A stretch of 64,000 nucleotides of DNA, taken from the NCBI GenBank assembly GCA_000729835.1, contig JFHB01000178.1, positions 1-64,000 of the forward strand, written 5' to 3'. The notes under the pieces are model-generated. The model saw nothing but the letters and a program-made list of their open reading frames with translations, made no database searches and was not told the origin of the DNA. Positions 25,278 to 35,086 of the stretch are shown here, piece after piece. The position numbers and the translations under genes are program-made. The stretch comes from Atkinsonella hypoxylon. Its lineage: Eukaryota; Ascomycota; Sordariomycetes; Hypocreales; Clavicipitaceae. Every line of letters starts with the position of its first letter. Position 1 is the stretch's first letter.

Positions 25278-27388
25278 TGAGGCTCTTCAGAACATATAGA
25301 ATTTTACGTTAGTGAATTTGGTGATGAAAGCTAGAGAGAGCAAAAAGTAAAAGTTGAAAATGGAAAATTGAAAAGTGAAAGGTCGAGCATCTTAATGGGA
25401 TTTGATGTTGTGGAAAACGGCGTGGCCAGTGAATCAGGCTGACACTCTTGCCAGCCGTCCTGCAGCCGCCTGCAGTTAATGTGACCCATGCAAACAAATC
25501 CGCAACGTGGCGAAGCAGTTGATACTCATATCGGAGACAAACAAGGCTTGGGGAGCAAACGAAGCTCGTTGCCTTCTCAGAGGCCGCGTAGGTGGCTTGG
25601 TATGAGCACCCGTCCATGCTGACACAGTTTGACTCTCGACTGTTTTCGGAGCACTTGCACAAGGCACCCGGCAACTGTTGAAGTAAGAACCACGAAATAC
25701 GGCCACGGCACCAAAACGGATGATTGACTCTAGTTCATGACACGATCCACGTTAGATATGGAATGGGGAAGAAGGTCTGGGAGTCTACTGAATGGGGAAA
25801 ACACGATCGAGGTGGGGCTAGACAGCGAATTGGCACCCAGCGCACCTGCCAACTCTGTATATGCAGCGCTAGAGACCAAGCACGTGCAGTGCAAACTTAG
25901 GGTCCGATCCACGAAGCGTGAAAACGGCTGGGCAGAAGAAATTGATTGTCACTTCACATCTAAACCCTAATGCTGACATTTGCACAAGCCTGGGGGAGAA
26001 AACATCACAACTATGGGACTAAAGCACTTATGCAAATCAGACGTAACTCTTTGACTTCATACTGCGAAAACAGTAGCAAAGATGGCCAGCGCGTTCTGTG
26101 TGCCACAATTGCGCCCGTATTATGCAGAGACGAAGTTTGCAACGCCTCGTGGATTAGACCCAAGATGACTCAAGTTTCAACGCCTAGGGATTGCGAGGCT
26201 AGGATACCAGTTGCGCCAAGATCAAGAAAGTTACAGCCAAGTTTGCCACTCTTCGCGGATCAGACCCTAATAAGTCCCGGGCTTATGATACTCTGCATAA
26301 TTGCACGAGATCATAGGAAAGGAATGCCATCATCGCAATGCCTAGAAGAGAACGTGTGTCATCTATCGAACTTCTCTCTATCTTCTTGCTCGCATTCATG
26401 TTGCTATAAAACAAACTGGACCAAGTATCATGAGCCAGCAGTCAAGGTCTGTAGCATTTCTTTCTTGAGCCTGGCCTGATGGCGACTCCTTGCGAGTGTC
26501 TGACTACTCTAGAGTCTCGGGATGTCCAGATGACATCAGCCGATGAAGCTCATACAACTATAACATCGTGTCCTAATTGTCCTATGAATACAAACCATAT
26601 AAACTCCAATAAAATGCCTATACTGCCACCGAAAAGTTTCAAACAGAGTGCATAGATTGTTGCTAATATCACCGAGACATCTAGTATTGCTAAATTATCT
26701 CAGTAATATCAGCAACGATCTACGGACTCTTCTGTTGATACCTTTTAGCGGCGGTTTAGGCATTTTAGAGTTCTATCTAGCTAAAGGATGCCATACCCGT
26801 CGGATCCTGAGATGCCTGAGGCATGAAGATGTTGTGGTCAGGCCACAAGCGGAGTATTTGAAGGGGTATCGGAGGGGGCCTACTGCAAATGGGGAACCGG
26901 TGTGCGGATGCAACCAATCAGTGGTCGCATCCACCCATGTGCTGCCGGAACCGCACAATGGAGTCATGACGTGTCGTAAAAATTGCGACGTGATCACGCC
27001 ACGCTGTATGTTCGGTTGAACCCCCCTTATATTCTGTGCGACATGACGAGTCCAACAACGAGGATGAGAAAAAAAGGCCTTCAGAGCATGCTTGGTATAT
27101 TCGAGGTGCATCTAATGAAAAAGCATCTTAGTCAGTAGAAGTTCTAGCAAACTAGTGTGATTTAATAATAATACTTATAATAATGAAAAATAGCGACTGT
27201 TGGGACCGGGAGATGCTAGCTTGTCAAAATATATGCGTGAACAAATTCATTTGCTTTATTGGACGGATGCTCACTCAGCTCTAACAATCTTGTTTGCGAC
27301 GGAGTCGAAAAGCCACAACTTGAATACGCACTTCTCCACGTTTGCCGTGTACCCCCTGCGCAAACATCATCATGCACCAACGTGAACA
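25278..27388. other. Gene-poor region upstream of the giant gene
   Basis: About 2.1 kb with no ORF I can support. The longest frame (25970-26479, +) is Ser/Cys-rich with no domain and no fungal-like exon pattern. The part near 25278 is the promoter of the DUF3638 gene. AT-rich stretches occur at 26560-26760 and 27120-27190. Confidence 0.4.
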
Positions 27389-29309
27389 TCACAACTTGGC
27401 ATCCCTTCCATGATGACCAGCGCTGCTCAGAACCTGACTTGCCGTCAGTACCCGCTGCGGCGGAACATCCATAGCAGGGCTACTGCTGAAAAAGTTCCGC
27501 GGTCGCAGAAGCAACGTCATAGGCTCAACCGGCATGATGGGAAAGTCCTCCGGAGAAGGGAAGTGAACGACGCCAAAAGTGTGCCAGAGCACAATATCTT
27601 CGTTTTCAATACTCTCTGAGCCATCCCCGATCCATTCCATCAAGCCAACCTCGGTTTCCTCAGACGTTTGTGGAACATGTCGACCGGCAGACCAAGGTTG
27701 GTCATCGCGGTCTTCCGAGACAAAGAAAGATACTCAAAGAGTCAGCGAGAAACAGACGCAAAATAGGGCAGACTTGCTCCTGGGGATAAAGGAAAAGTAA
27801 AACCACACTTAGTGACGTGAACAGCGTGTCTCGCAAACGCAGCTCGATTCCAAACGAGTGGCCCCTCCTTTGGAAGTAAACGAGGGACTTCGCGGCTCAC
27901 AAGCTTGTAGCTCGCGGGTTTCTTACTAAATGGGTGGATCTTGCTCATGTTGCATATATCCCACGATTGCACAGTCGCGCCATTGTAGTCAGTCATTGCT
28001 TGTCCCGTCGTAGCCAGCTTTGTCTTCTTCGCATAGAATGCATTGCCATACGGATTATTTGGACTTCCCACCGGCTCATTTGACGACACTGCGTCAGTCA
28101 TGAAGACGGTGTTCCGTGGTCCATCGACATTGGCATTGATTCTGATGCAGAAAAGGTGCTGGTGGTTATGGGCGTTGACGCCAGGATACACCTTCGTACC
28201 CCATCCCTCTGTTTCTTCGCCCGTATTGATGGAATAAGTGTTAAAGATACCTGTCAACCTGACTTCGGGCTGTATGGTACCGTCTTGCTGTGTGGAACGG
28301 TCAGTTTCGACTACCTCTAGCATGTCGGTGAGGGTGCAAAGGGAGGGACTCAAACATGAAAGATCCACTGTGGTTTGTTGTGTGGTTAGCTATTTGTCTT
28401 GGAGAATGTTGACCTCTGCTTGATTACATACCTGAATAGCATATTCGTAGTTTGCCGCGGTGAAGACTTGCTGGATAACAAGCTTGCGGGCCCTAGTCAC
28501 AATACCAGACTCGTCTCTAATGCCGGCTCTGCAACCAGTTTCGGGCATTGTCCAAACTCACTAAGGCACCACCATCTCCACCAGAGACATGCGATAGAAT
28601 ATGGGTCGCATGGTTCCTTTGTCATGGTATTGTATGTCACTGAGGATAATCCCTTCCCTGTAGTTGAAACCAATGTGCAACTTCCAGTTTTGCCATCCAA
28701 TTTCTCTGCCACTCCATTTGAACGACGGGCCCTCAGGTTGCGTGATTTCCAACGGCTTCAAGTCATGGCGGCAGCCACCTCTCTCTTCAACATATCGCGG
28801 ATAATAGTTGATCGCGGTCTCTCGCCTCAGAGGTCTTCGAGACTTGGGTATGTCGATATGGATGATCGTTTCTTTGTTACTGTCGTAAATGGGGCAAAAG
28901 TCCAGGGGATATTGATACTGGCAGTCGTCGATGTGAGGCCGGAAGTATATCAAGGCTTGTTGAAGGCGCACATTGCTCCCGAAACGTTCATCATAGCCAA
29001 TGGTCCACGGATCACAGTAGACTTTGTGCAGCTCGTCTCTCCCGATGCCGCTGATCTCACACTCTTCTCAAGGTTGACAAGGCCATCACCTACTTTGCCA
29101 CCTGGCGCAATTACCGAGACATCGGCAATACGAGAAGGCCTCGTAGCATCGGACCGCTTGGCTAGCCACTTCGTCAAGGCTGCTTTGCGAGGTTCATGAA
29201 GTGAGACGACATGAAAGTTGACACCAGGGTGGCTGGCTCTTACAACCTCGATGGCAGCCCGAATTTCAGTTGCCGAAAGAGGATCTAGAGGCTGTTGCAA
29301 GGATGCCAT
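27389..29309 (-). pseudogene. Copper amine oxidase, internally deleted
   Basis: The N-terminus (MASLQQPLDPLSATEIRAAI.., HEPRKAALTKWL) and later blocks are unmistakably fungal copper/TPQ amine oxidase, which oxidises primary amines to aldehydes with H2O2 and NH3. The copy is broken. Near 29061-29072 the frame jumps from DGLVNLE to ECEISGIGRDELHKVYCDPW, losing roughly 40 family residues plus a frameshift. Near 28520-28566 the frame stops after FYRMSLVEMVVP and resumes at RDESGIVTRARKLVIQQ, losing roughly 70 residues. The missing segment is the one that carries the catalytic-base Asp. The TPQ tyrosine motif (ANYEY, ~28440) and the copper HxH (AHNHQHLF, ~28160) remain. Two ordinary introns are still readable after ANYEYAIQ and WIFH. 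The junction near 27715-27811 does not splice in phase. The intact C-terminus ends at 27389. Confidence 0.85.
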
Positions 29310-29812
29310 GGATTTAAGAATCGAATCAAGGACGAATCAAGGCAAAAGTGGGTAAGATGTCGATCATAGCAAAGTTGAAGCAGAGCTCAGAGAGTCCAGC
29401 CTGAAACTGAGGCTTTCATGGACTTTATGGAAAGCTGCGAAACGACATTACACGCTAAGTTCTCTCCACGAACCCTCCGCCTCAACTAGAAAAGCCTCTC
29501 GTCTTGATAGCGGCGGTGTTAGTGACTTTAAGCAGATGCCGGGTATGCAAACACTCCACACTTGTCGCCTTTTCCACTTCAGGGATTGAACTCATTAATG
29601 CCGACTGATAAGGAGGTTCTGAATCTTAGATCGCTACAAAAAACGGATGTTGTGTAACCACGCGCAGCCTATATGCGTCCGAATCCGAGATTGGACAGAT
29701 ACAATACGCGTTATTTCATGCTTATATCGGCTGTGGGGACAGCGATTTACCCCGCAGCTGTCACTTATCGTGTCGTTGACGGCCTTGATAAGTTGTGATC
29801 AAGTGTTCTGCC

Positions 29813-30373
29813 CGAGTGCGTAAACGCGCAGCAACGGATTTTTTTGAACGCACAGCAGCAACTAAACCCAAACCCGAAAAGGCATCTCTCCACCTATTTT
29901 TTTACATAGAGGTACCTCCTACAACTCTCTCTTTAGTTCTAAGTAACTAAAGACGCAGTAAACTAGGATGTATTCTTCTGTATTAATTCATATATAAAGG
30001 TACTTCACACTTTATATAAGGCTACGGAGGTACTCTTGTACACTAACTGATGAATAAGGATACCTACCTAGTCACTATAAAGGTAGGAAGGTACTCTTAT
30101 ATACTAATTTATATATAAGGATACTTCGTATCCTATATGGAGGTAGGGAGGTACTTCTATATAATTCACATATAAAGATACTTATGTCCTGCGTAAAGGT
30201 AAGAAGGTACCTTGGTATACTAATTTATACATAAAGCTACCTCTCCGATTTTATTACTACCTAGACCTAGGTAGGTAGGTAGTAAGTATTCTATGCGAAG
30301 TCGAGAAGGTTCCGTCTTAGGTTTAGTTGCTGCTGCGCGTTCAAAAATCCGTTGCTGCGCGTTTACGCACTCG
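29813..30373. mobile_element. MITE-like element with ~55-bp terminal inverted repeats
   Basis: The left end (29813-29868, beginning CGAGTGCGTAAACGCGCAGC) is repeated in inverse orientation at 30319-30373 (ending GCGTTTACGCACTCG). The two arms are about 95% identical over ~55 bp. The arms flank ~450 bp of AT-rich DNA made of degenerate ~60-bp tandem units, with no coding capacity. This looks like a non-autonomous TIR element about 560 bp long. I see no clear target-site duplication. A further direct copy of GAGTGCGTAAAC lies just outside the right end (near 30380-30391), which complicates defining the insertion point. I do not recognise the family. Confidence 0.8.
29969..30245. repeat. ~60-bp degenerate tandem repeat inside the TIR element
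   Basis: About five units, each beginning GGTACT(C)TT and containing an AATTnATATATAAGGATACTT-like core and a GGAGGTAGGGA-like end. Spacing is 56-62 bp. The best unit is at about 30091-30150. Units are diverged from each other by several substitutions. Confidence 0.75.
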
Positions 30374-30510
30374 AGTTAATAGCAGAGTGCGTAAACAGGA
30401 GCGGCTAGGACACGTCAGAATTCTACCCCTCATAAAAGAGCCCACAGTTTCTTTCTTGTGATGGATTTGACTACATTCGCACCTAGCACACCACGGGTAA
30501 GAAATATGCA

Positions 30511-31287
30511 CTACCAAGGATACCGCCGGACTTCATCCTCACGACTCAGATCCAAGCCATTCTGCAGCTGCTCGTGATATTTCCTATCCAAATACTCTAG
30601 CAGGCCATCTCCGTATTTCTCCTTTCCTTTATACCTCGAAACATCATCATTCCAACTACGAACCGCGCTAGCCAATCGACCCGGTACATAATCCTCCTGC
30701 GCAATCTCCGTAATCGGATGGAAATAAGTTCGGATCGTGAAGCAGATAGCTCTTGATCTGGGCAAACGGCGTAGTGACTGTCTCTCCGACCGAAACCAGT
30801 GATGTCCAATGACTTTGTCCTTCTCCGTTGTGCTCCAACTCACGACCGGATCATCCTCTGAGCCTATACTATGACTCCACGGGAAAGAATCATCGATTTG
30901 AATGAAGTAGTTATTGCGACCGTGTAGCGCATCGGTTTTCATCCTCTGAAAGAACTTGACCGTACTTCTTTCCAGCTTTTCCTTGAAGTCCGGTACATCG
31001 CCTGAAGTATGGATATCGGAGAGCGACATGCCAAATTTATCAGAGAGCCTCCAGAAGCCAGCCAGCAGGATGCAGCCCGCAAGAAGACGGTAAGACCCAT
31101 CTTGCTGTTCCATTAATAGGGCCAAATCATCTTGAACTAAGCGCGCACAAATTGTCATTGGGTCTTCGCACAGCGGACGCTCCAGTACGTTGAACGACTC
31201 TCCAGACCAGAGATTGTCGATTCCCACAGGTGTTCTTTTGCAAAGAGTGGGATATCGCGCGGGAAGATACCAGGTAAGTTCTGGGTA
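30511..31287 (-). pseudogene. Haem-dependent oxidative N-demethylase (DUF3445) fragment
   Basis: The frame from 31287 to the stop at 30511 matches the C-terminal two thirds of the DUF3445/HODM-like family. It shows TWYLPARYPTL, a conserved RSERQSLRRLPRSRAICFTI block and a YKGKEKYGDGLLEYLDRKY end followed by RRYPW. Characterised members demethylate small secondary amines using haem and O2. This copy has no ATG before the conserved region: the first in-frame ATG comes about 24 codons into the ..VGIDNLWSGES segment. The frame is closed by a TAG at 31288-31290, beyond which ~30 more open codons run on. The family N-terminus is therefore missing or in an exon I could not find. A decayed copy is most likely. 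Confidence 0.65.
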
Positions 31288-32281
31288 CTACTTCACCCCA
31301 TCTTTCTGAGCAGCGATATCATGAACAAACTGTTGCCCATCATGAATCACTGCGCGTAATCTCGAACCGCAGGTAATGCCGAAAATTGTGACCGATATGT
31401 CTCAGCCGCGTGTATCTACACCACAAAAATGGTTTTGATGCGATTCTCAAGCATTGGTCTTGATCATTGTCGTTTCCAATCGTTCCGAGACCTGCAGCCG
31501 CGAATATGAAGCATTCTGCTTGGCTCGTGCAGCCGGCACATTGGGGGGGATCGTTGCTGGTCGGTATGTTCGGCATGTTCGGCAGCGAACTGGGGCCACT
31601 CCACAGTAAATGTTCGGTTAGACCTCCCTATAGACCGACGGCATCGGTTGCGGCATTCGGACATGAGTTTGATTTGAATATTTGAATAGGAGCCCAATGG
31701 CCTGGCCTTATCTCTGCGTATCTGCTGGTGCAAAGGCCGCAGGAGAATTCGGAGAATTCGTTCTTCCAATCAGGCTGGAATGACGTAAGATTGATGTGTG
31801 CACCGCAACGCACAGAAAAAGCAGGAAGGTAGTTAACTAATTAGTTACGCCCACGGCAGGGCGGAGCAGACAGCTCTTTCCCGGCCAATACAGCCCGTGC
31901 TAGCCTAGCCAGTCAGTCATACAGCCAAGCCAGCCCTGCCGTCATAGCTCAATCTCATCGATGAAACTGCGAGGCAAGTGGTGCCTGTACTGTCCAGTGG
32001 GTGTACCTGTGCCTGATGAACTAAAATTGTCCGGTAGTACGTACTACAGAGTAGATCTGTCCGGTCTACGGAATACTCTTTGGTTAATTTTCCGCATTGT
32101 TGTTGGAGCTTGGAACTAGTGCGCCGTGGCCTGTGGGGCTCTTGGTCAGCATTCGGCCTTCCATGTTGTCTGGTGCCTTCCTTGTATATAAAAACAAAGC
32201 TTACTGCACCTGCCTCAGTACAAGGTGGTGAACGAAGCAGAGCTCTCATAGTTGACGCGACCAGTCGTCTCAAAAAAAGCC

Positions 32282-33490
32282 ATGGACGGTCCTGTCATTC
32301 GGCCATTCTGGGGTGCGGCAACCTCTTATCTGAAGTGAGTTGCGTCCCACTCATTGATGGCGGCTCAATCAATGGTTACGTTAATATGCTTTTTTTGTCA
32401 ATAGTTTTTGCGAGGAGGTACGCGGTCCCAGCGGAATGCCGTGGCGGGGGTGTGCTTGGGCGGCTTACAAGAGAACAGGATTATGTCGTGACTCGATATA
32501 TCGCCGAGTTTATCAACACTCTGAGCAGCTTAGTCTTCGGTTTGTCGTCCCATAAACACCAGATCTGGACCAGACACTGAGCTTCCTTGCTAGTTGCCTA
32601 CGGCGTGCACGGCCTGTGCCACATTCGCTGGGATCAGCATGCAAGCTCCCGCTTGATACCGTACCTTGGGTTAATTGGCGTCGGTGTATGCTCTGCTGGC
32701 TACCACATGACGCTGAAATATCACACTCAAATGTGTATGTGCAGTGTGCCCTGACGCACCACCCATCTTTGTCCTATGGCTAATCTGCTCGTCACCACCT
32801 CTAGCCGACGAGCTGTCCATGCACCTCTTAACAACGCCGCTCATCCATCACATCCTGACGTATAAAAGCAGCGCGCAACAAAAAAGACAAGTCGGAATTG
32901 TTCTTTCTATTCTCTTCACTATTGTCATGACCACACACATGGTCATGGATGAGTTTCTGCTTCATGCGACAGCTTTTGCTGCAGCTGTATACATGATTGC
33001 CACTGGGGCATTAAAGATCATTTCGGAAAAGGATTGTCATCCTCGTTTGAAAAGCAAGCTTCGGAGCATTGCCGTTTTTGGATGTGGTAAGTTACTCGCA
33101 CCATTTAGTAATCATCCTTGGCTTTTTATAATACAACATCTAGTGAACTTTGGATTCGGCTACTTTGTATGGCTGATGGACGGTTGGGCGTGCTCGTTGC
33201 TGACCAGCATGAGACATTCTGTTGGAATACCCTGGGCGTTCTTCTTGGAATTGCATGGATGGTGAGTTTATAGTGCTCTGTGTTTTCGAATTCAAACTAA
33301 TTCAGTTTTGCGCTGGAATTGGCACAGGTGGCATATATTTACGGCCATTGGTGGCTACGTTGCCGTTGCCGTTGTAGACGCAATTACCTCAAACGAAGTC
33401 TTGGAGGATCCAATATCCTGTCTTGCCTGGCCGGTCCCGCTTGCATCAAATCTGATATCAAGCATAAGAGAAGAGTCAAAGAAGAATTGA
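32282..33490 (+). CDS. Alkaline ceramidase (ACER/Ypc1/Ydc1 family)
   Basis: Seven exons: 32282-32334, 32405-32417, 32479-32539, 32594-32734, 32805-33086, 33144-33261 and 33328-33490. Together they give 276 residues with every phase matching. The second exon is only 13 nt. This is a multi-pass ER/Golgi membrane enzyme that hydrolyses (phyto/dihydro)ceramide to a long-chain base and fatty acid. Family residues are present. They include SAGYHMTLKYHTQMSDELSM (Ser76, His80, Asp91) and HGWWHIFT (His221, His225), which correspond to the zinc-binding and catalytic residues of human ACER3. Length and ~7 hydrophobic segments fit the family. It appears intact, unlike its left-hand neighbours. Confidence 0.93.
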
Positions 33491-34840
33491 CTAATATATC
33501 AGTCGCGCCGCGTCCATGTTCAGAGTGAATCCTACTTCTTCTAGTAAGAAGTCGCTTCGCTCAGTCGCAACCGGGAAAACTGCGACGTTCGACGATAGCG
33601 TAAGTAAAACATAGAGTATGGACAATAGAATTATGCAGGGCTGTTCTATTTATAGCGCCCATACAACTCTGCTTTTCATTATAGGTCTGGGTTCCTAATG
33701 CTTTGGAGCTTTGTTGTCTCGACACAAGCAGATGCAATCTCTGTCTATCTTCATACATTAAATAGAACGCAATGTTCAGGGCAGTCCCGCTAGGAGGCAC
33801 TTGTTCCAATAGATGTCTGATAAATTGGGTCAAGGCCGAGCTGTCCTGTCCATACTTCTTTACTTCATAACTTTCGAGACTACCTCATCTGGACTGACAA
33901 GGACACTCACTACCGGAGACGAACGAGGCTCCATCTGGGCTCTTCATTCACTAGAGTGATTTCTCACGGTGCGCTGTTACGGAAGCGATCAGTGCTCGTC
34001 ACAAATGTTACAGCAGGGATGCCGGAAATCCCAGGGTCAGGGCCGATAATTCCTCCGAATTATTCCGTAGGTAGACATCCCATTAATATATCCACGCCAG
34101 CGTATTCCGTATGCTGAAAACCTTTCTGCTTTGCATTATCATCAGGGGTCCACTGCTTGTCTGTGGCACCAATTCGGATGAGCCGCTGCGCTAACTAACT
34201 AGAGGGGTCGACCCAGCGGAGGAACTATATTGTCGCTGGCTAAACTTTAGCACCTTTCGCCGTGAAGCGCAGCTACGATTCGTTGTCCTTTCGCCTTGTG
34301 GCGTCAGACTACATACCACATTCTTCGAGCCTTTCAAGGTGTGATACGAATCAAAACTCAAGTATGAGCCTTTGACTTAAGCTGTGTCTTCCTTGTCGTG
34401 GGTCTGGTTCGGCATGCCCTTGACGCTTCAAGGAGTGCTTTCCTTGTGAGAGAATTATAATCACGGTTTGTTTTCGCATCAACGCCCCGAGCCCCAGCAA
34501 CGTTTTCACAAGGCCGATAATCACGCAAATCCGGAAACTCCCGAGCCAGAATCTGTCTTGCCGGTTTCGGTTGTAACGGTAGAACCCCTTTACACCGCCT
34601 AAATTCACATGCCCGCAGACCCTTGCTTCCAAGGCTATATATCTTTCGTTCGTTCCATCACAGTACATTAGTCTGCCTCAAACGTCTTCTCTTGATGGTC
34701 ATCTCTGTTGTTCCAGTCTCACCGTTCGGCTTCCTAGTGAGTGCACCATCGCAACGTCGGGTGAAGCCAGCGACAAGGCGCGATCTCGGTCATGCTGACT
34801 TTGACTAGTTCATCTTATCCACACGAAACCCCGTTTGAAG
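33491..34840. other. Intergenic region
   Basis: About 1.35 kb with no supportable gene. Two copies of the dispersed TATTCCGTA motif lie at 34061 and 34103. ORFs (for example 34351-34668, -) have no domain signal. Confidence 0.4.
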
Positions 34841-35086
34841 ATGATAGTCACGCGTGCTATTTCCCTGACGAACTTTATAGTAGCCAGCTCGGCACTAGGC
34901 TTCCAGGTATTCGTCCTGTACCCGTGGCATAAGGAGCTAGATGCCGGATTCGAAGACCTCAAGAGGAAACACTTGAGGGTGCTCGATGCTGTGGAAGCCC
35001 AATTGAGCGAACAGGAGCGGAAGCCATTTAAACAAGATCGGCAGGACTTGAATAGGACGTCCAAAAAATGGTGGTGGCTCTCATAA
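34841..35086 (+). CDS. Small single-pass membrane protein, unknown function
   Basis: An 81-residue ORF starting MIVTRAISLTNFIVASSALG. A hydrophobic segment at about residues 8-28 ends in FQVFVLYPWHKELD. A charged, probably coiled-coil stretch (GFEDLKRKHLRVLDAVEAQLSEQERK) and a C-terminal KKWWWLS follow. The pattern of a short N-terminal TM plus a helical charged tail is common among small mitochondrial inner-membrane or ER proteins. The YPWH-containing junction looks conserved rather than random. I do not recognise a named family. An upstream exon cannot be excluded. Confidence 0.45.
   Translation: MIVTRAISLTNFIVASSALGFQVFVLYPWHKELDAGFEDLKRKHLRVLDAVEAQLSEQERKPFKQDRQDLNRTSKKWWWLS

Noticed and set aside
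25970..26479. 169-codon plus-strand ORF upstream of the giant gene
   Set aside because: No domain, no homology pattern, irregular Cys/Ser composition and no supporting splice or context signals.
27389..29309. Copper amine oxidase as the tailoring enzyme of the RiPP pair
   Set aside because: The gene is broken, lies 15 kb away and is separated by unrelated genes. It is kept only as a weak note.
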